NCBI RefSeq assembly: GCF_030272705.1
Contig: NZ_JARFYM010000027.1
Coordinates: forward strand, 27,017-91,016
Reading direction: 5' to 3'
DNA length: 64,000 nt
Source of the DNA: Rhizobium mayense
GTDB taxonomy: Bacteria; Pseudomonadota; Alphaproteobacteria; Rhizobiales; Rhizobiaceae
Part shown: positions 1-8,478 of the stretch, one piece after another
How positions within the stretch are numbered: the first letter of the stretch is position 1
Layout of the letters: each line of letters opens with the position of its first letter
Made by a program: the position numbers and the translations under genes
The notes under the pieces: model-generated
Told to the model about the DNA's origin: nothing
The model's input: the letters and a program-made list of their open reading frames with translations, nothing else
Databases searched by the model: none

Positions 1-1
1 C

Positions 2-265
2 TATGCGTTGTTCAGGGCCGGGCATCTGCCCATGATCGGCGAATGGGTCGCCTTGCCGGTCTGGCATGCCGCCGGCGGCGAGAGTATCGGCGACGATCTC
101 TATGGCGAGATATTCCACCCCACCGCCGGCCGGCTGCTGCAATTATGCGAGGGCGTTCTCAGGCTTCCGGGCGAGTCCAAGGGAGCCGACAATGACGTCC
201 GTATCGCCAACGAACGCGGAATCCCGGTCTGGTACCGGCTGGAGGATGTGCCGGGCTGCGCCTAG
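2..265 (+). CDS. DUF4406/nucleoside deoxyribosyltransferase-like protein, 3' end only
   Basis: An open frame enters from the left edge and stops at a TAG ending at 265, so the true start lies outside the window. The visible ~87 residues contain ESKGADNDVRIA followed by RGIPVWY. This resembles the C-terminal signature of small DUF4406 proteins, which belong to the nucleoside 2-deoxyribosyltransferase-like superfamily; there an S/E-x-GAD segment lines the nucleotide pocket. The substrate cannot be told. Codon use matches the neighbours. The family call is moderate because only the C-terminal part is seen. Confidence 0.55.
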   Translation, partial: YALFRAGHLPMIGEWVALPVWHAAGGESIGDDLYGEIFHPTAGRLLQLCEGVLRLPGESKGADNDVRIANERGIPVWYRLEDVPGCA

Positions 266-306
266 CGGGCTGGTCATCCGGCCCTCGTCGGGCGGTGTTG
301 ACGCCG

Positions 307-341
307 GTCTGCGCGTCTGCTCGTAGGGGCGGCGCGCAGAC
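307..341. repeat. 9-bp inverted repeat after the DUF4406-like gene
   Basis: GTCTGCGCG at 307-315 and CGCGCAGAC at 333-341 are perfect inverted copies with a 17-nt spacer, 42 bp after the first stop codon. It could fold as a transcript 3'-end hairpin, but no T-tract follows, so intrinsic termination is not established. Confidence 0.4.
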
Positions 342-346
342 GGTAT

Positions 347-363
347 CCATCAAAAGCTTTCAT
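347..363 (+). promoter_or_regulatory. GST upstream element, copy 1
   Basis: The 17-bp sequence CCATCAAAAGCTTTCAT ends 77 bp before the first GST start. An identical copy in the opposite orientation (3512-3528) ends 79 bp before the second GST gene. An ATAT and a CTTCCGT follow both copies at nearly the same distance. It has partial dyad symmetry around AAAGCTTT, as a regulator site would. A binding protein is inferred only; the LysR gene between the two GSTs is a candidate. Confidence 0.6.
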
Positions 364-440
364 AGCCAATATCCGCGTGTGCCACTTCCGTATTTCCTCG
401 GTCGCCATTAACCTCAAGTGAGATCGCGGAGGAAACGGAA

Positions 441-1061
441 ATGCTGAATTTGTATTTCGCACCGGGTAGTTGTGCGCTTGCCAGCTTGATAGCGCTCGAA
501 GAGTCGGGCCTTCCCTACGAGGCGCGGCGCCTCAATTTAGTCAACGGAGAGCAGCGTTCGACGGAATATCTGGCGGTCAATCCCAAGGGACGCGTCCCAG
601 CGCTGGTGACCGACAGGGGCGTCGTCACGGAAAACGTTGCGATCCTCGCCTATGTCGCGCAGATCGCACCGGCTGCCCGCTTGGCGCCGCTCGACGATCC
701 CTTCGATTTTGCCCGCATGCAAGCTTTCAACAGCTATCTCGCCTCGACCGTGCATGTGAATCACGCTCACAAAGGGCGCGGCTATCGCTGGACCGACGAC
801 GCGGCGGCGATCGAAGCGATGAAGGCAAAGGTGCCGCAGACCATGGGCGAGAGCTTCGCGCTGATCGAGGAGAAAATGCTGGAAGGTCCCTGGGTGATGG
901 GTGAGCAATATACCGTCGCCGATGGCTATCTTTTCACGCTGACGAGTTGGTTGTCGGGCGACGGCGTCGATCAGACCCAGTTTGAGAAGGTGAGCGCGCA
1001 CCATGCGCGCATGCTGGAGCGTCCCGCCGTGCAAAGAGCTATCGCCGCCGGGAAGGCGTGA
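441..1061 (+). CDS. Glutathione S-transferase family protein
   Basis: The 206-residue product has the two-domain GST layout. An N-terminal thioredoxin-like domain (residues 1-78) carries YFAPGSCALAS, where the catalytic Ser/Cys normally sits, and NPKGRVPAL with the cis-Pro that binds glutathione. A helical C-terminal domain follows, with the N-capping motif VADGYLF near residue 155. The length fits beta/PmGST-like bacterial enzymes, which conjugate glutathione to electrophiles in the cytoplasm. GGAGGAAACGGAA precedes the ATG. The gene is convergent with and directly abuts the MmcQ-like gene. The upstream 17-bp element is shared with the GST at 2773-3432, suggesting co-regulation. Substrate unknown. 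Confidence 0.88.
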   Translation: MLNLYFAPGSCALASLIALEESGLPYEARRLNLVNGEQRSTEYLAVNPKGRVPALVTDRGVVTENVAILAYVAQIAPAARLAPLDDPFDFARMQAFNSYLASTVHVNHAHKGRGYRWTDDAAAIEAMKAKVPQTMGESFALIEEKMLEGPWVMGEQYTVADGYLFTLTSWLSGDGVDQTQFEKVSAHHARMLERPAVQRAIAAGKA

Positions 1062-1424
1062 TTAACCGGCGTCGAACGCAACTCGCAATTTCTTCGACGC
1101 CCGGAACTGCCAGGCCTCGATCAACCTGAACTTCAGTTCGTCGTCGCCGATGGCGGCGATACGCGTCGGCAGCGACGGCCAGCCGACATAGTGATCCGAC
1201 TGGAAATAGATTTCCGGCGCCATCTCGATCAGCTGCTCCTTGCGGTCGATCGGCAGCGCCAGCACGATCGTTTCGTCATTCTTGATCGAAACGAAAGCCT
1301 TGCCGCCGACCTTCAGCGCCGGCGTACCATAGTGGGAGCTGACCTCGACCTCGGGCAGGCGGGCTTCTGCTGCAACACGTTGAAGGCGTTGGGAGATCGC
1401 GTCGATACCGGTGCTTATGGCCAT
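1062..1424 (-). CDS. MmcQ/YjbR family protein
   Basis: A 120-residue protein with the features of the MmcQ/YjbR (CyaY-like fold) family: an HYGTPALKVGGKAF segment near residues 31-44, an aliphatic strand and the D-HYVGWP region around residue 97. Members are often called DNA-binding-like, but no molecular function is established. It ends one base after the convergent GST stop codon and has no obvious operon partner. Confidence 0.75.
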   Translation of the reverse strand: MAISTGIDAISQRLQRVAAEARLPEVEVSSHYGTPALKVGGKAFVSIKNDETIVLALPIDRKEQLIEMAPEIYFQSDHYVGWPSLPTRIAAIGDDELKFRLIEAWQFRASKKLRVAFDAG

Positions 1425-1534
1425 GCTGCTACCCCTGGTCCGGCGATAAACCGTCCAAAACCATACATGATCGGGGCAGAAAGCCGAAGTGCCGGTTGAA
1501 ATGGTTTAGCGCTCTCAGATGATTTGTGCTTTCC

Positions 1535-1720
1535 TCATGCGCATTCCTTCAATCTCGCGTCCTGCTTTTCCGCCTTCCTCCCCAAATTCTCCGGCATCAG
1601 TGGCAAGTCGGCCAGTTCCTCCAGCGACATGGCCGCCAGAGCTGGATGCTGTAATGGGTCGTCCTCGGGCTCACCGGCATCGCGCGGCAAGGTATTGAAG
1701 AAAAACTTAAGTATCGACAT
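1535..1720 (-). CDS. Small hypothetical protein (61 aa)
   Basis: The ORF is preceded by a strong GAGGAGG Shine-Dalgarno six bases before the ATG at 1720, which supports translation. The product starts MSILKFFFNTLPR and continues with a proline/leucine/aspartate-rich stretch and a charged C terminus. There is no signal peptide and no domain I recognise. The opposite strand is also open here (1524-1757) but lacks such a ribosome-binding site. Function unknown. Confidence 0.55.
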   Translation of the reverse strand: MSILKFFFNTLPRDAGEPEDDPLQHPALAAMSLEELADLPLMPENLGRKAEKQDARLKECA

Positions 1721-1854
1721 GATATGCCTCCTCGTTCTTCCGCCACGATGCGCCTAGGAGCACGTCAGACAACGGGAATGGTGGCGGTTCTAATTTGTGC
1801 TGCAATGATCGCGCGCATCGCGCAGTTTTTCAATTGAGAATGCCGGCATGCTGG

Positions 1855-1869
1855 TATAGATATTCTATA
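1855..1869. promoter_or_regulatory. Inverted repeat overlapping the LysR start codon
   Basis: TATAGA-TAT-TCTATA is a perfect 6-3-6 dyad whose last base is the A of the LysR ATG. No Shine-Dalgarno is visible in the 20 bases upstream. It could be an autoregulatory site or the -10 of a leaderless message. The interpretation is inference. Confidence 0.4.
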
Positions 1870-2765
1870 TGAAAAATCTCAACAGCGTTCATCTGAACGG
1901 TCTTCGGGCATTGGAGGCCGTGGGGCGGCTCGGGTCGTTGCAGGCAGCTGCCGATGAGCTCGGCGTGACCATGGGCGCCGTCAGCCAGCAGGTGATCAAG
2001 GCCGAGGCGCAATTGGGGCGACCGGTTTTTGAGCGCACGCCGAAGGGCATGGTGGTGACGGGGGCGGGCATCTCGGTCCTGGCGCGCCTCGGCGAGGGTT
2101 TTCAGGCACTGTCTGCGGCGGTGACTGCCGCACAGCACCGCGACGACAATATTCTCACCATCTCGGTCGCGCCGGTCCTCGCCGCCCGATGGCTGGTGCA
2201 CCGGCTCGATCGTTTCGCCAAGCTCCATCCGGACATCCGCTTGCGCATTGACGCCACCACGCAGCTCGTCAATCCGGCGACATCGGATGTCGACATCGGC
2301 ATCCGCGTCGGCAATGGGCACTGGCCGGGCGTCAAATCCGAACTGCTATTGGCGCAGGAAATCTTTCCGGTCGTCACGCCGCAGATCGCCGCTACGCTCA
2401 AGCAACCCGCCGACCTTCTGGATGTGCCTGCCGTGATTGACGGACATGCCATGTTCACCTGGGATGTTTGGCTCAGAGAGGCCGGCCTTTCCGGCAGATG
2501 CATGGAAGAGCGGCATATGTTCAACGATGCCTCGCTCTGTCTCGATGCCGCCATGGCCGGCCAGGGCACGATGCTTGCCTGGCAGACACTGGCGGCCTAT
2601 GCGCTGCAACAGAAATGTCTCGTGGATCCCTTCGGCATCCGCGCCAAAACTGGCTTTGGCCACTATTTCATCACCGCCGAAGGCGTTCTGGAGGCAAAAA
2701 AGGTCACCGCCTTCAAAGCCTGGATCAGAGAAGAGATGGAAGAGAGCATGCGGCTCTTCCGGTAA
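1869..2765 (+). CDS. LysR family transcriptional regulator (GcvA-like)
   Basis: The 298-residue protein has an N-terminal winged helix-turn-helix (about residues 8-65; ALEAVGRLGSLQAAADELGV then AVSQQVIKAE) and a C-terminal periplasmic-binding-protein-like effector domain, the length and order of LysR-type regulators. PVLAARWLVHRL and the YYFI-like strand near the end resemble the GcvA/AmpR subgroup. It lies between two GST genes that share an upstream element, and the second GST is convergent with it just 7 bp after its stop. It may therefore control one or both; the effector is unknown. The start is fixed by the canonical N terminus although no SD is present. Confidence 0.85.
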   Translation: MKNLNSVHLNGLRALEAVGRLGSLQAAADELGVTMGAVSQQVIKAEAQLGRPVFERTPKGMVVTGAGISVLARLGEGFQALSAAVTAAQHRDDNILTISVAPVLAARWLVHRLDRFAKLHPDIRLRIDATTQLVNPATSDVDIGIRVGNGHWPGVKSELLLAQEIFPVVTPQIAATLKQPADLLDVPAVIDGHAMFTWDVWLREAGLSGRCMEERHMFNDASLCLDAAMAGQGTMLAWQTLAAYALQQKCLVDPFGIRAKTGFGHYFITAEGVLEAKKVTAFKAWIREEMEESMRLFR

Positions 2766-2772
2766 ATGCCCC

Positions 2773-3432
2773 TCAGATCGGCTCCTTGCCGCGGGTTGCC
2801 TGCATTGCCTTATAGGCGGCACGGGACTGGCAACGCTCGATCCAGGCTTTCACCTTGGGATGACTGTCGAACAGGGCCTGCTCCGTCTGCGCATAACGCA
2901 GTACCTCTGCGAGATTGAGGTCGGCGACGGTGAAGCGATCGCCCAGAAGGTACTCCTGGCTCGCGAGGTGCTTTTCCAGCACGTCGAGTGGCCGCTTCAG
3001 CGACCGGCAGGCAACCGCGATCCCGGCCTTGCCGGCATCGGTGTTCTCTTGTGAACGGTCGTAGATGCGGACGAGGGCCACGGAATAAGGTTCTACCTCC
3101 GTTGCCGCCCACATCGTCCACATGCCGAGCAGCCCTTCTTCCTCCACCGTTTTCCCGGACAGCGGTCCGCCATACTTGCGGGCGAGATAGAGATTGATGG
3201 CGAGCGATTCATGCATGACGAGATCGCCGTCCTTGATGCTCGGGATCATGGCCATAGGATTTACCGCCAAGAACTCCGGCGACATCGTGTTGAGTGGCGC
3301 ATCCGGGCTGATGGGATTGTCGAGCCGGCTAGCCTGCATCACCGGAACCGATTGAAAGGGAATGCCAAGCTCCTCCGCCATCCAATAGTTGCGGGAGGCG
3401 CGTGAGCGATAGACGCCGTAAATTGTCAGCAT
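2773..3432 (-). CDS. Glutathione S-transferase family protein
   Basis: The 219-residue product begins MLTIYGVYRSRASRNYW. This is a GST N domain in which the usual catalytic Ser/Tyr region is replaced by SRASRN. It continues with NPMAMIPSIKDGDLVMHES, containing the cis-Pro and the ES glutathione-gamma-Glu motif, and a C-terminal helical domain with FTVADLNLAEVLRYA. The enzyme probably acts on small electrophiles in the cytoplasm. It is transcribed leftward, convergent with the LysR gene, and its promoter region carries copy 2 of the 17-bp element also found before the GST at 441. Confidence 0.86.
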   Translation of the reverse strand: MLTIYGVYRSRASRNYWMAEELGIPFQSVPVMQASRLDNPISPDAPLNTMSPEFLAVNPMAMIPSIKDGDLVMHESLAINLYLARKYGGPLSGKTVEEEGLLGMWTMWAATEVEPYSVALVRIYDRSQENTDAGKAGIAVACRSLKRPLDVLEKHLASQEYLLGDRFTVADLNLAEVLRYAQTEQALFDSHPKVKAWIERCQSRAAYKAMQATRGKEPI

Positions 3433-3511
3433 GGCCGGTCTCCAAAAATTGAGTCGGATGGAGGTTATTGGCGGATTTCGGTGAACGGAAGAGGCCCCCG
3501 TTCATATCTGC

Positions 3512-3528
3512 ATGAAAGCTTTTGATGG
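3512..3528 (-). promoter_or_regulatory. GST upstream element, copy 2
   Basis: Read on the minus strand this is CCATCAAAAGCTTTCAT, identical over 17 bp to 347-363 and at the same distance (79 bp) from a GST start codon. ATAT and CTTCCGT follow with the same 12-nt spacing between them as in copy 1. The 292-bp region 3433-3724 contains this element and presumably the promoter of the rightward oxidoreductase gene; I see no further gene in it. Confidence 0.6.
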
Positions 3529-3724
3529 GTGTATGGAGCAAGCACGAAAATGTCCGTCAATCGCCCATAATCTTTGCAAATCATGCCGTTTGCTCGTCGC
3601 CTTCGTTCGGAAATTAGCGGTGGTGCATGCTAATATGACAATGCGTTTTCATCGGATGCGGTAGGAGGCATTCGGCGAATAGGCGCATGCGCAATTGGTG
3701 ACTGCGATCTCGGGAGGAGAGCAG

Positions 3725-6700
3725 ATGCTTGCGACCAGTGTATCGCTAGACGACAAATATACCGCAGATGAAGGCCGCGTCTTCATGACCGGCCTGCAGA
3801 CCCTCGTGCGTCTGCCGATGACCCAGATGCGGCGCGACCGCGCTGCCGGTCTCAACACCGCAGCCTTCATATCCGGCTATCGCGGCTCGCCGCTCGGCGG
3901 CTACGATCAACAGCTTCTGAAAGCCAAGACCTATCTCGACGCACATGACGTCACCTTCCAGCCAGGCATCAACGAAGACCTTGCGGCCACGGCCATCTGG
4001 GGCACGCAGCAAGTCGGTCTGTCGCCCGGTGTGCGCAAGGACGGCGTGCTTGGCATCTGGTACGGCAAGGGCCCCGGCGTCGACCGCTCCGGTGACGTGC
4101 TGAAACACGGTAATGCCGCCGGGACGTCGAAACATGGTGGCGTCCTCTGCTTCGCCGGCGACGATCACTCCGCCAAATCCTCCACCATGCCGCATCAGAC
4201 CGACCATGATTTCATGTCGGCAGTCATTCCGGTTCTCTACCCGTCCTCCATCCACGAATTCCTCGAATACGGCCTGCTCGGCATCGCCATGTCGCGCTAT
4301 TCCGGCTGCTGGGTCGGCATGAAATTCATAGCCGACACGATCGAGACGACAGCGGCCGTCGATCTCTCCGGCGAGAAGCGGCAATTCGTGCTGCCGACCG
4401 ATTTCGAACTGCCGCCCGGCGGCCTCAATCTGCGCTGGCCCGACCCGCCGCTCGTCCAGGACGACCGGCTACAGACTTATAAGGCCTATGCCGCCATCGC
4501 CTTCGCCCGCGCCAATCGCGTCGACGAGATCACTCACGATGTGCCGAATGCCCGCCTCGGCATCATCTCCTCCGGCAAGGCTTATGAGGACGTGTTGCAG
4601 GCGCTGCGCGAACTCGAAATCGGCCCCAGGGAAATGGCCGCGATCGGCCTGCGCATCCTGAAAGTCCGTATGCCCTGGCCGCTGGAGCCGGAAGCAGTCC
4701 GGCATTTCTCCGAAGGGCTGGACGAGGTGCTCGTGGTCGAAGAGCGACGCGAGATCATCGAAAACCAGATCAAGCAGCAGCTCTTCAACTGGCGCGCCGA
4801 CGTTCGCCCGCGCATTGTCGGCAAGTTCGATGAGCACGACAAACCCTATCTCAGCCTGTCGGCGGCGTTGACGGTTGGTTCAGTGGCAAGGGCCATCGCC
4901 GGGCGCATCGTCAAGCTCGATCTCGATCCTTCGCTGCACGACCAGATCGCCGCCAAGCTTGCCTATCTCGCCGAACGCGGCCAGATCAGCCGCACACACG
5001 TCGCGCCCCTGCAGCGCACGCCATTCTTTTGCTCCGGCTGTCCGCACAATACGTCCACCCGCGTCCCTGAAGGCAGCCGCGCCATGGCCGGCATCGGCTG
5101 CCATTACATGGTCACCTGGATGGACCGCAACACCGAGACCTTCTCGCAAATGGGCGGCGAGGGCGTGCCCTGGACGGCGATCGCCCGCTACACCAACGAG
5201 AAGCACATGTTCGTCAATCTCGGTGACGGCACCTATTTCCATTCCGGCATTCTCGCCATCCGCCAGTCGGTCGCCGCCAAGGTCAACGTCACCTATAAGC
5301 TGCTCTACAACGACGCCGTCGCCATGACCGGCGGCCAGCCGATCGACGGCTATCTGACGCCGGAGCTCTTGACCCGCCAGTTGCATGGCGAAGGTGTCTC
5401 GCCGATCTATCTGCTCGCCGAAAATCCTTCGGTCTACTCGTCATCGGACTTGGCGCCCGGCGTCAAAGTCCTGCATCGCGACAATATCGATCAGGTGATG
5501 CTGACGCTGCGCGAGACCGAGGGGTGCTCGGCGATCGTCTATGTCCAGACTTGTGCCGCGGAAAAGCGCCGGCGCAGAAGCCGCGGCCTGTTGGAGGACC
5601 CCGCCAAGCGCGTCTTCATCAACCCGGCCGTCTGCGAGGGCTGTGGCGACTGCTCAGTGCAATCCAACTGCATTTCCGTAGAGCCGCTGGAAACGGAGTT
5701 CGGCCGCAAACGGCAGATCAACCAGTCGAGCTGCAATAAGGATTTCTCCTGCGTCAAGGGCTTCTGCCCCTCCTTCGTCACCGTTCATGGCGGCAAGCGC
5801 CGCAAGCGCGGGGGGCTGGATCATGCGGATGCCGAGGTTCCGATGCCGAAAGTCCCCTTGATCGGCGAACGGCCATGGAACATCGCCATCGCCGGCGTTG
5901 GCGGCACTGGCATTCTGACGATCGGTGCCATCCTCGGCATGGCTGCGCATCTCGACGGCAAGGTACCGATGATCCTCGACATGGCCGGTCTTGCCCAGAA
6001 GGGCGGCGCGGTCATGAGCCATCTGCGCATCGGCTATAGTGAGGCCGATGTGACCTCGTCGCGCATCGTCAACGGCGGCGCCGACTTGTTGCTCGCCGCC
6101 GATGAAGTGGTCGGCGCATCCAAGGATGCGATTACGCTCTGCGCCTCGAACCGCACGACGGCCATCGTCAATACCGGCCTCATGCCGGTTGCCGACTTTG
6201 TTCGCAATCGCGACTTCGATTTCAAGATCGGCTCCGTGCAGCACACCATTGCCAAGACCGTCAGCGACAAATCTGTCTTCCTCGATTTTGGCCATGTCGC
6301 AACCGCGGTTACCGGGGACGCCATGTCGACCAACATCCTGCTCACCGGCTTTGCCTGGCAGCGGGGTTTGCTGCCGCTTTCGCTGGAGGCGATCGAGAAG
6401 GCGATCGAGCTGAACGGCGTGGCCGTGAAGGCCAGCCTCGCTGCCTTCCACTGGGGCCGTCTGTTGGCGCATGATCCGCAGGCCGTGCATGAAATGATGA
6501 CGGAGCCGGATGCCAAGAAGACGCTGGCGGAAATGAGCCTCGACGAGCTGATTGCCCACCGCAAGGCACATCTGACCGCCTATCAGAACGCCGCGCTTGC
6601 CGATCGGTATGCCGCATTCGTCCAGCGCGCCACTGTTGCGGCTGCAAGGGAGCGGCTATCGGACAAAGTGCCCTTCGCCGTTGCCGTCACCTATGCGCGT

Positions 6701-7198
6701 GTGCTGGCCTATAAGGACGAATATGAGGTAGCGCGGCTGCTGACCGATCCGGCTTTCGAGGCACACTTGCGCGACGAGATGGAAGGCGACTTCAAGCTGG
6801 CCTTCAATCTCGCCCCTCCGATCTTGGGCGGCAAGGACCCGAACGGCCGGCCGAAGAAGCGTGAATTCGGCCCCTGGATATTGCCGCTGCTGCGCAAGCT
6901 CGCGCCCATGAAGCGGTTGCGCGGCACCCCCTTCGATCCCTTCGGCTATTTGCCGGAACGCCGGCTGGAACGCCGGTTGATTGGCGAATACGAGGTGATT
7001 GCCGGCCGCGTTCTCAACGGTCTGCGCACGGGCAATGAGACGGAGGCCCTCGCCATCCTGTCATTGTTCGGTGAGATCAGAGGGTTCGGGTTGATCAAGG
7101 AGGCCGCAGCTCACAAGGTCATGGCGCAGATCGCCGAGAAGCTGAAGACCTATGAAATGCCAGAGGAGAAGCACCACGTTCCCGCCGATGCGGCGTGA
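3725..7198 (+). CDS. Fused indolepyruvate/2-oxoacid:ferredoxin oxidoreductase
   Basis: The 1157-residue single-chain enzyme should oxidatively decarboxylate a 2-oxo acid to its acyl-CoA, reducing ferredoxin. The order is an alpha-type pyrimidine domain (SGYRGSPLGGYDQ near residue 48), a TPP domain with GDGTYFHSG near residue 500, a ferredoxin segment with CEGCGDC at 637-643 and a second Cys group ending CVKGFC near 680, a gamma domain with GVGGTGILTIG, and a C-terminal DUF6537-like region. I chose the ATG at 3725 because GGGAGGAG sits just upstream; an in-frame TTG at 3695 is possible. It lies 82 bp before the leucine-degradation operon in the same direction, so a branched-chain oxo acid may be a substrate (inference). 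Confidence 0.9.
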   Translation: MLATSVSLDDKYTADEGRVFMTGLQTLVRLPMTQMRRDRAAGLNTAAFISGYRGSPLGGYDQQLLKAKTYLDAHDVTFQPGINEDLAATAIWGTQQVGLSPGVRKDGVLGIWYGKGPGVDRSGDVLKHGNAAGTSKHGGVLCFAGDDHSAKSSTMPHQTDHDFMSAVIPVLYPSSIHEFLEYGLLGIAMSRYSGCWVGMKFIADTIETTAAVDLSGEKRQFVLPTDFELPPGGLNLRWPDPPLVQDDRLQTYKAYAAIAFARANRVDEITHDVPNARLGIISSGKAYEDVLQALRELEIGPREMAAIGLRILKVRMPWPLEPEAVRHFSEGLDEVLVVEERREIIENQIKQQLFNWRADVRPRIVGKFDEHDKPYLSLSAALTVGSVARAIAGRIVKLDLDPSLHDQIAAKLAYLAERGQISRTHVAPLQRTPFFCSGCPHNTSTRVPEGSRAMAGIGCHYMVTWMDRNTETFSQMGGEGVPWTAIARYTNEKHMFVNLGDGTYFHSGILAIRQSVAAKVNVTYKLLYNDAVAMTGGQPIDGYLTPELLTRQLHGEGVSPIYLLAENPSVYSSSDLAPGVKVLHRDNIDQVMLTLRETEGCSAIVYVQTCAAEKRRRRSRGLLEDPAKRVFINPAVCEGCGDCSVQSNCISVEPLETEFGRKRQINQSSCNKDFSCVKGFCPSFVTVHGGKRRKRGGLDHADAEVPMPKVPLIGERPWNIAIAGVGGTGILTIGAILGMAAHLDGKVPMILDMAGLAQKGGAVMSHLRIGYSEADVTSSRIVNGGADLLLAADEVVGASKDAITLCASNRTTAIVNTGLMPVADFVRNRDFDFKIGSVQHTIAKTVSDKSVFLDFGHVATAVTGDAMSTNILLTGFAWQRGLLPLSLEAIEKAIELNGVAVKASLAAFHWGRLLAHDPQAVHEMMTEPDAKKTLAEMSLDELIAHRKAHLTAYQNAALADRYAAFVQRATVAAARERLSDKVPFAVAVTYARVLAYKDEYEVARLLTDPAFEAHLRDEMEGDFKLAFNLAPPILGGKDPNGRPKKREFGPWILPLLRKLAPMKRLRGTPFDPFGYLPERRLERRLIGEYEVIAGRVLNGLRTGNETEALAILSLFGEIRGFGLIKEAAAHKVMAQIAEKLKTYEMPEEKHHVPADAA

Positions 7199-7221
7199 TG
7201 GGGGCGAGGAGAGAGCATGAA

Positions 7222-7246
7222 CCCGGACGCCGCATAGCCGTCCGGG
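7222..7246 (+). promoter_or_regulatory. Leader hairpin with mini-ORF before the leucine operon
   Basis: CCCGGACG (7222-7229) and CGTCCGGG (7239-7246) form a perfect 8-bp stem with a 9-nt loop between the oxidoreductase and isovaleryl-CoA dehydrogenase genes. A six-codon ORF (MNPDAA, ATG at 7217) with a GAGGAG site runs into the hairpin. No T-tract follows. It may be a weak terminator or a translational leader; the function is inferred. Confidence 0.35.
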
Positions 7247-7280
7247 GTCATGCACTGGGAAAAGCGGGAGGAGAAGGCAA

Positions 7281-8444
7281 ATGTATGCTGGGGGATTGAA
7301 CTTCGCGCTCGGCGAGGAAATCGAGGCGCTGCGCGAGAGCGTGCGCCGCTTTGCCGGTCAGCGAATCGCACCGCATGCCGACGAATTCGATCGCAACAAC
7401 GGTTTCCCGATGGGCCTATGGCGGGAGATGGGCGATCTTGGGCTGCTCGGCATCACCGCCGACGAAGCTTTCGGTGGCGCCGGTCTCGGCTATGTCGCGC
7501 ATGCCGTCGCCATGGAGGAAATCAGCCGCGCCTCGGCCTCGGTTGGTCTGAGCTATGGCGCCCATTCCAATCTCTGCGTCAACCAGATCAACCGCAACGG
7601 CACCGACGAGCAGAAGGCGCGCTACCTGCCGAAGTTGATTTCCGGCGAGCATATCGGCGCGCTCGCCATGTCGGAGCCCGGTTCAGGCTCCGATGTCGTC
7701 TCGATGAAGCTTCAGGCTGAAAAGCGTGGCGATCGCTATGTGTTGAACGGCAGCAAGATGTGGATCACGAACGGCCCGGATGCCGACGTGCTGGTCGTCT
7801 ATGCCAAGACAGCGCCAGATGCCGGCCCGCGCGGCATCACCGCTTTTCTGGTCGAGAAGGGTTTCGAGGGTTTCTCCGTGGGCCAGAAACTCGACAAGCT
7901 CGGCATGCGCGGTTCCGCCACCTCCGAGCTGGTTTTTATCGATTGCCAGGTGCCGGCGGAAAATGTGTTGGGTCAGATCGACGGCGGCGTGCGCGTGCTA
8001 ATGTCCGGGCTTGACTATGAACGCGTCGTCCTGTCGGGCGGCCCGCTCGGCATCATGGCCGCCTGCATGGATGTTGTGCTGCCTTATCTGCATGAACGCA
8101 GGCAGTTCGGCCAGCCGATCGGCGAATTCCAGCTCATGCAGGGCAAGCTTGCCGACATGTATGTGACGATGAATGCCGCCCGCGCCTATGTCTATGCAGT
8201 CGCTGCCGCCTGCGATCGCGGCGAAACGAACCGCAAGGACGCTGCCGGCTGTATCCTCTATGCTGCCGAAAAAGCAACTAGCATGGCGCTCGAATGCATC
8301 CAGGCGCTCGGCGGCAACGGCTACACCAACGACTATCCCGCCGGCCGACTGTTGCGCGATGCCAAGCTCTACGAAATCGGTGCCGGCACCTCCGAAATCC
8401 GCCGCATGCTGATCGGGCGGGAGCTCTTTGCCGAGACTGTCTGA
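7281..8444 (+). CDS. ivd: Isovaleryl-CoA dehydrogenase
   Basis: The 387-residue flavoprotein is the length of acyl-CoA dehydrogenases. It has AMSEPGSGSDVVSMK and WITNGPDADVLVVYA (FAD/substrate loops, residues about 131-170), the GLDYERVVLSGGPLG segment with the conserved glutamate typical of isovaleryl-CoA dehydrogenases, and the C-terminal LGGNGY...RDAKLYEIGAGT FAD-binding signature. It oxidises isovaleryl-CoA to 3-methylcrotonyl-CoA and passes electrons to ETF. GGGAGGAG precedes the ATG. It is the first gene of the operon ivd-mccB-ridA-mccA-hmgL-liuC, whose other members carry out the following steps, which makes this substrate assignment firm. Confidence 0.95.
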   Translation: MYAGGLNFALGEEIEALRESVRRFAGQRIAPHADEFDRNNGFPMGLWREMGDLGLLGITADEAFGGAGLGYVAHAVAMEEISRASASVGLSYGAHSNLCVNQINRNGTDEQKARYLPKLISGEHIGALAMSEPGSGSDVVSMKLQAEKRGDRYVLNGSKMWITNGPDADVLVVYAKTAPDAGPRGITAFLVEKGFEGFSVGQKLDKLGMRGSATSELVFIDCQVPAENVLGQIDGGVRVLMSGLDYERVVLSGGPLGIMAACMDVVLPYLHERRQFGQPIGEFQLMQGKLADMYVTMNAARAYVYAVAAACDRGETNRKDAAGCILYAAEKATSMALECIQALGGNGYTNDYPAGRLLRDAKLYEIGAGTSEIRRMLIGRELFAETV

Positions 8445-8478
8445 TTTTGAAATTTCGCCCCAATTTTGGTGATACCGC

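Noticed and set aside
1524..1757. Plus-strand ORF opposite the 61-residue small protein
   Set aside because: No ribosome-binding site and a Ser/Cys-rich composition, while the minus-strand frame has GAGGAGG at proper spacing.
5654..6571. Minus-strand frame inside the oxidoreductase gene
   Set aside because: Shadow of the oxidoreductase coding sequence; no family similarity seen.
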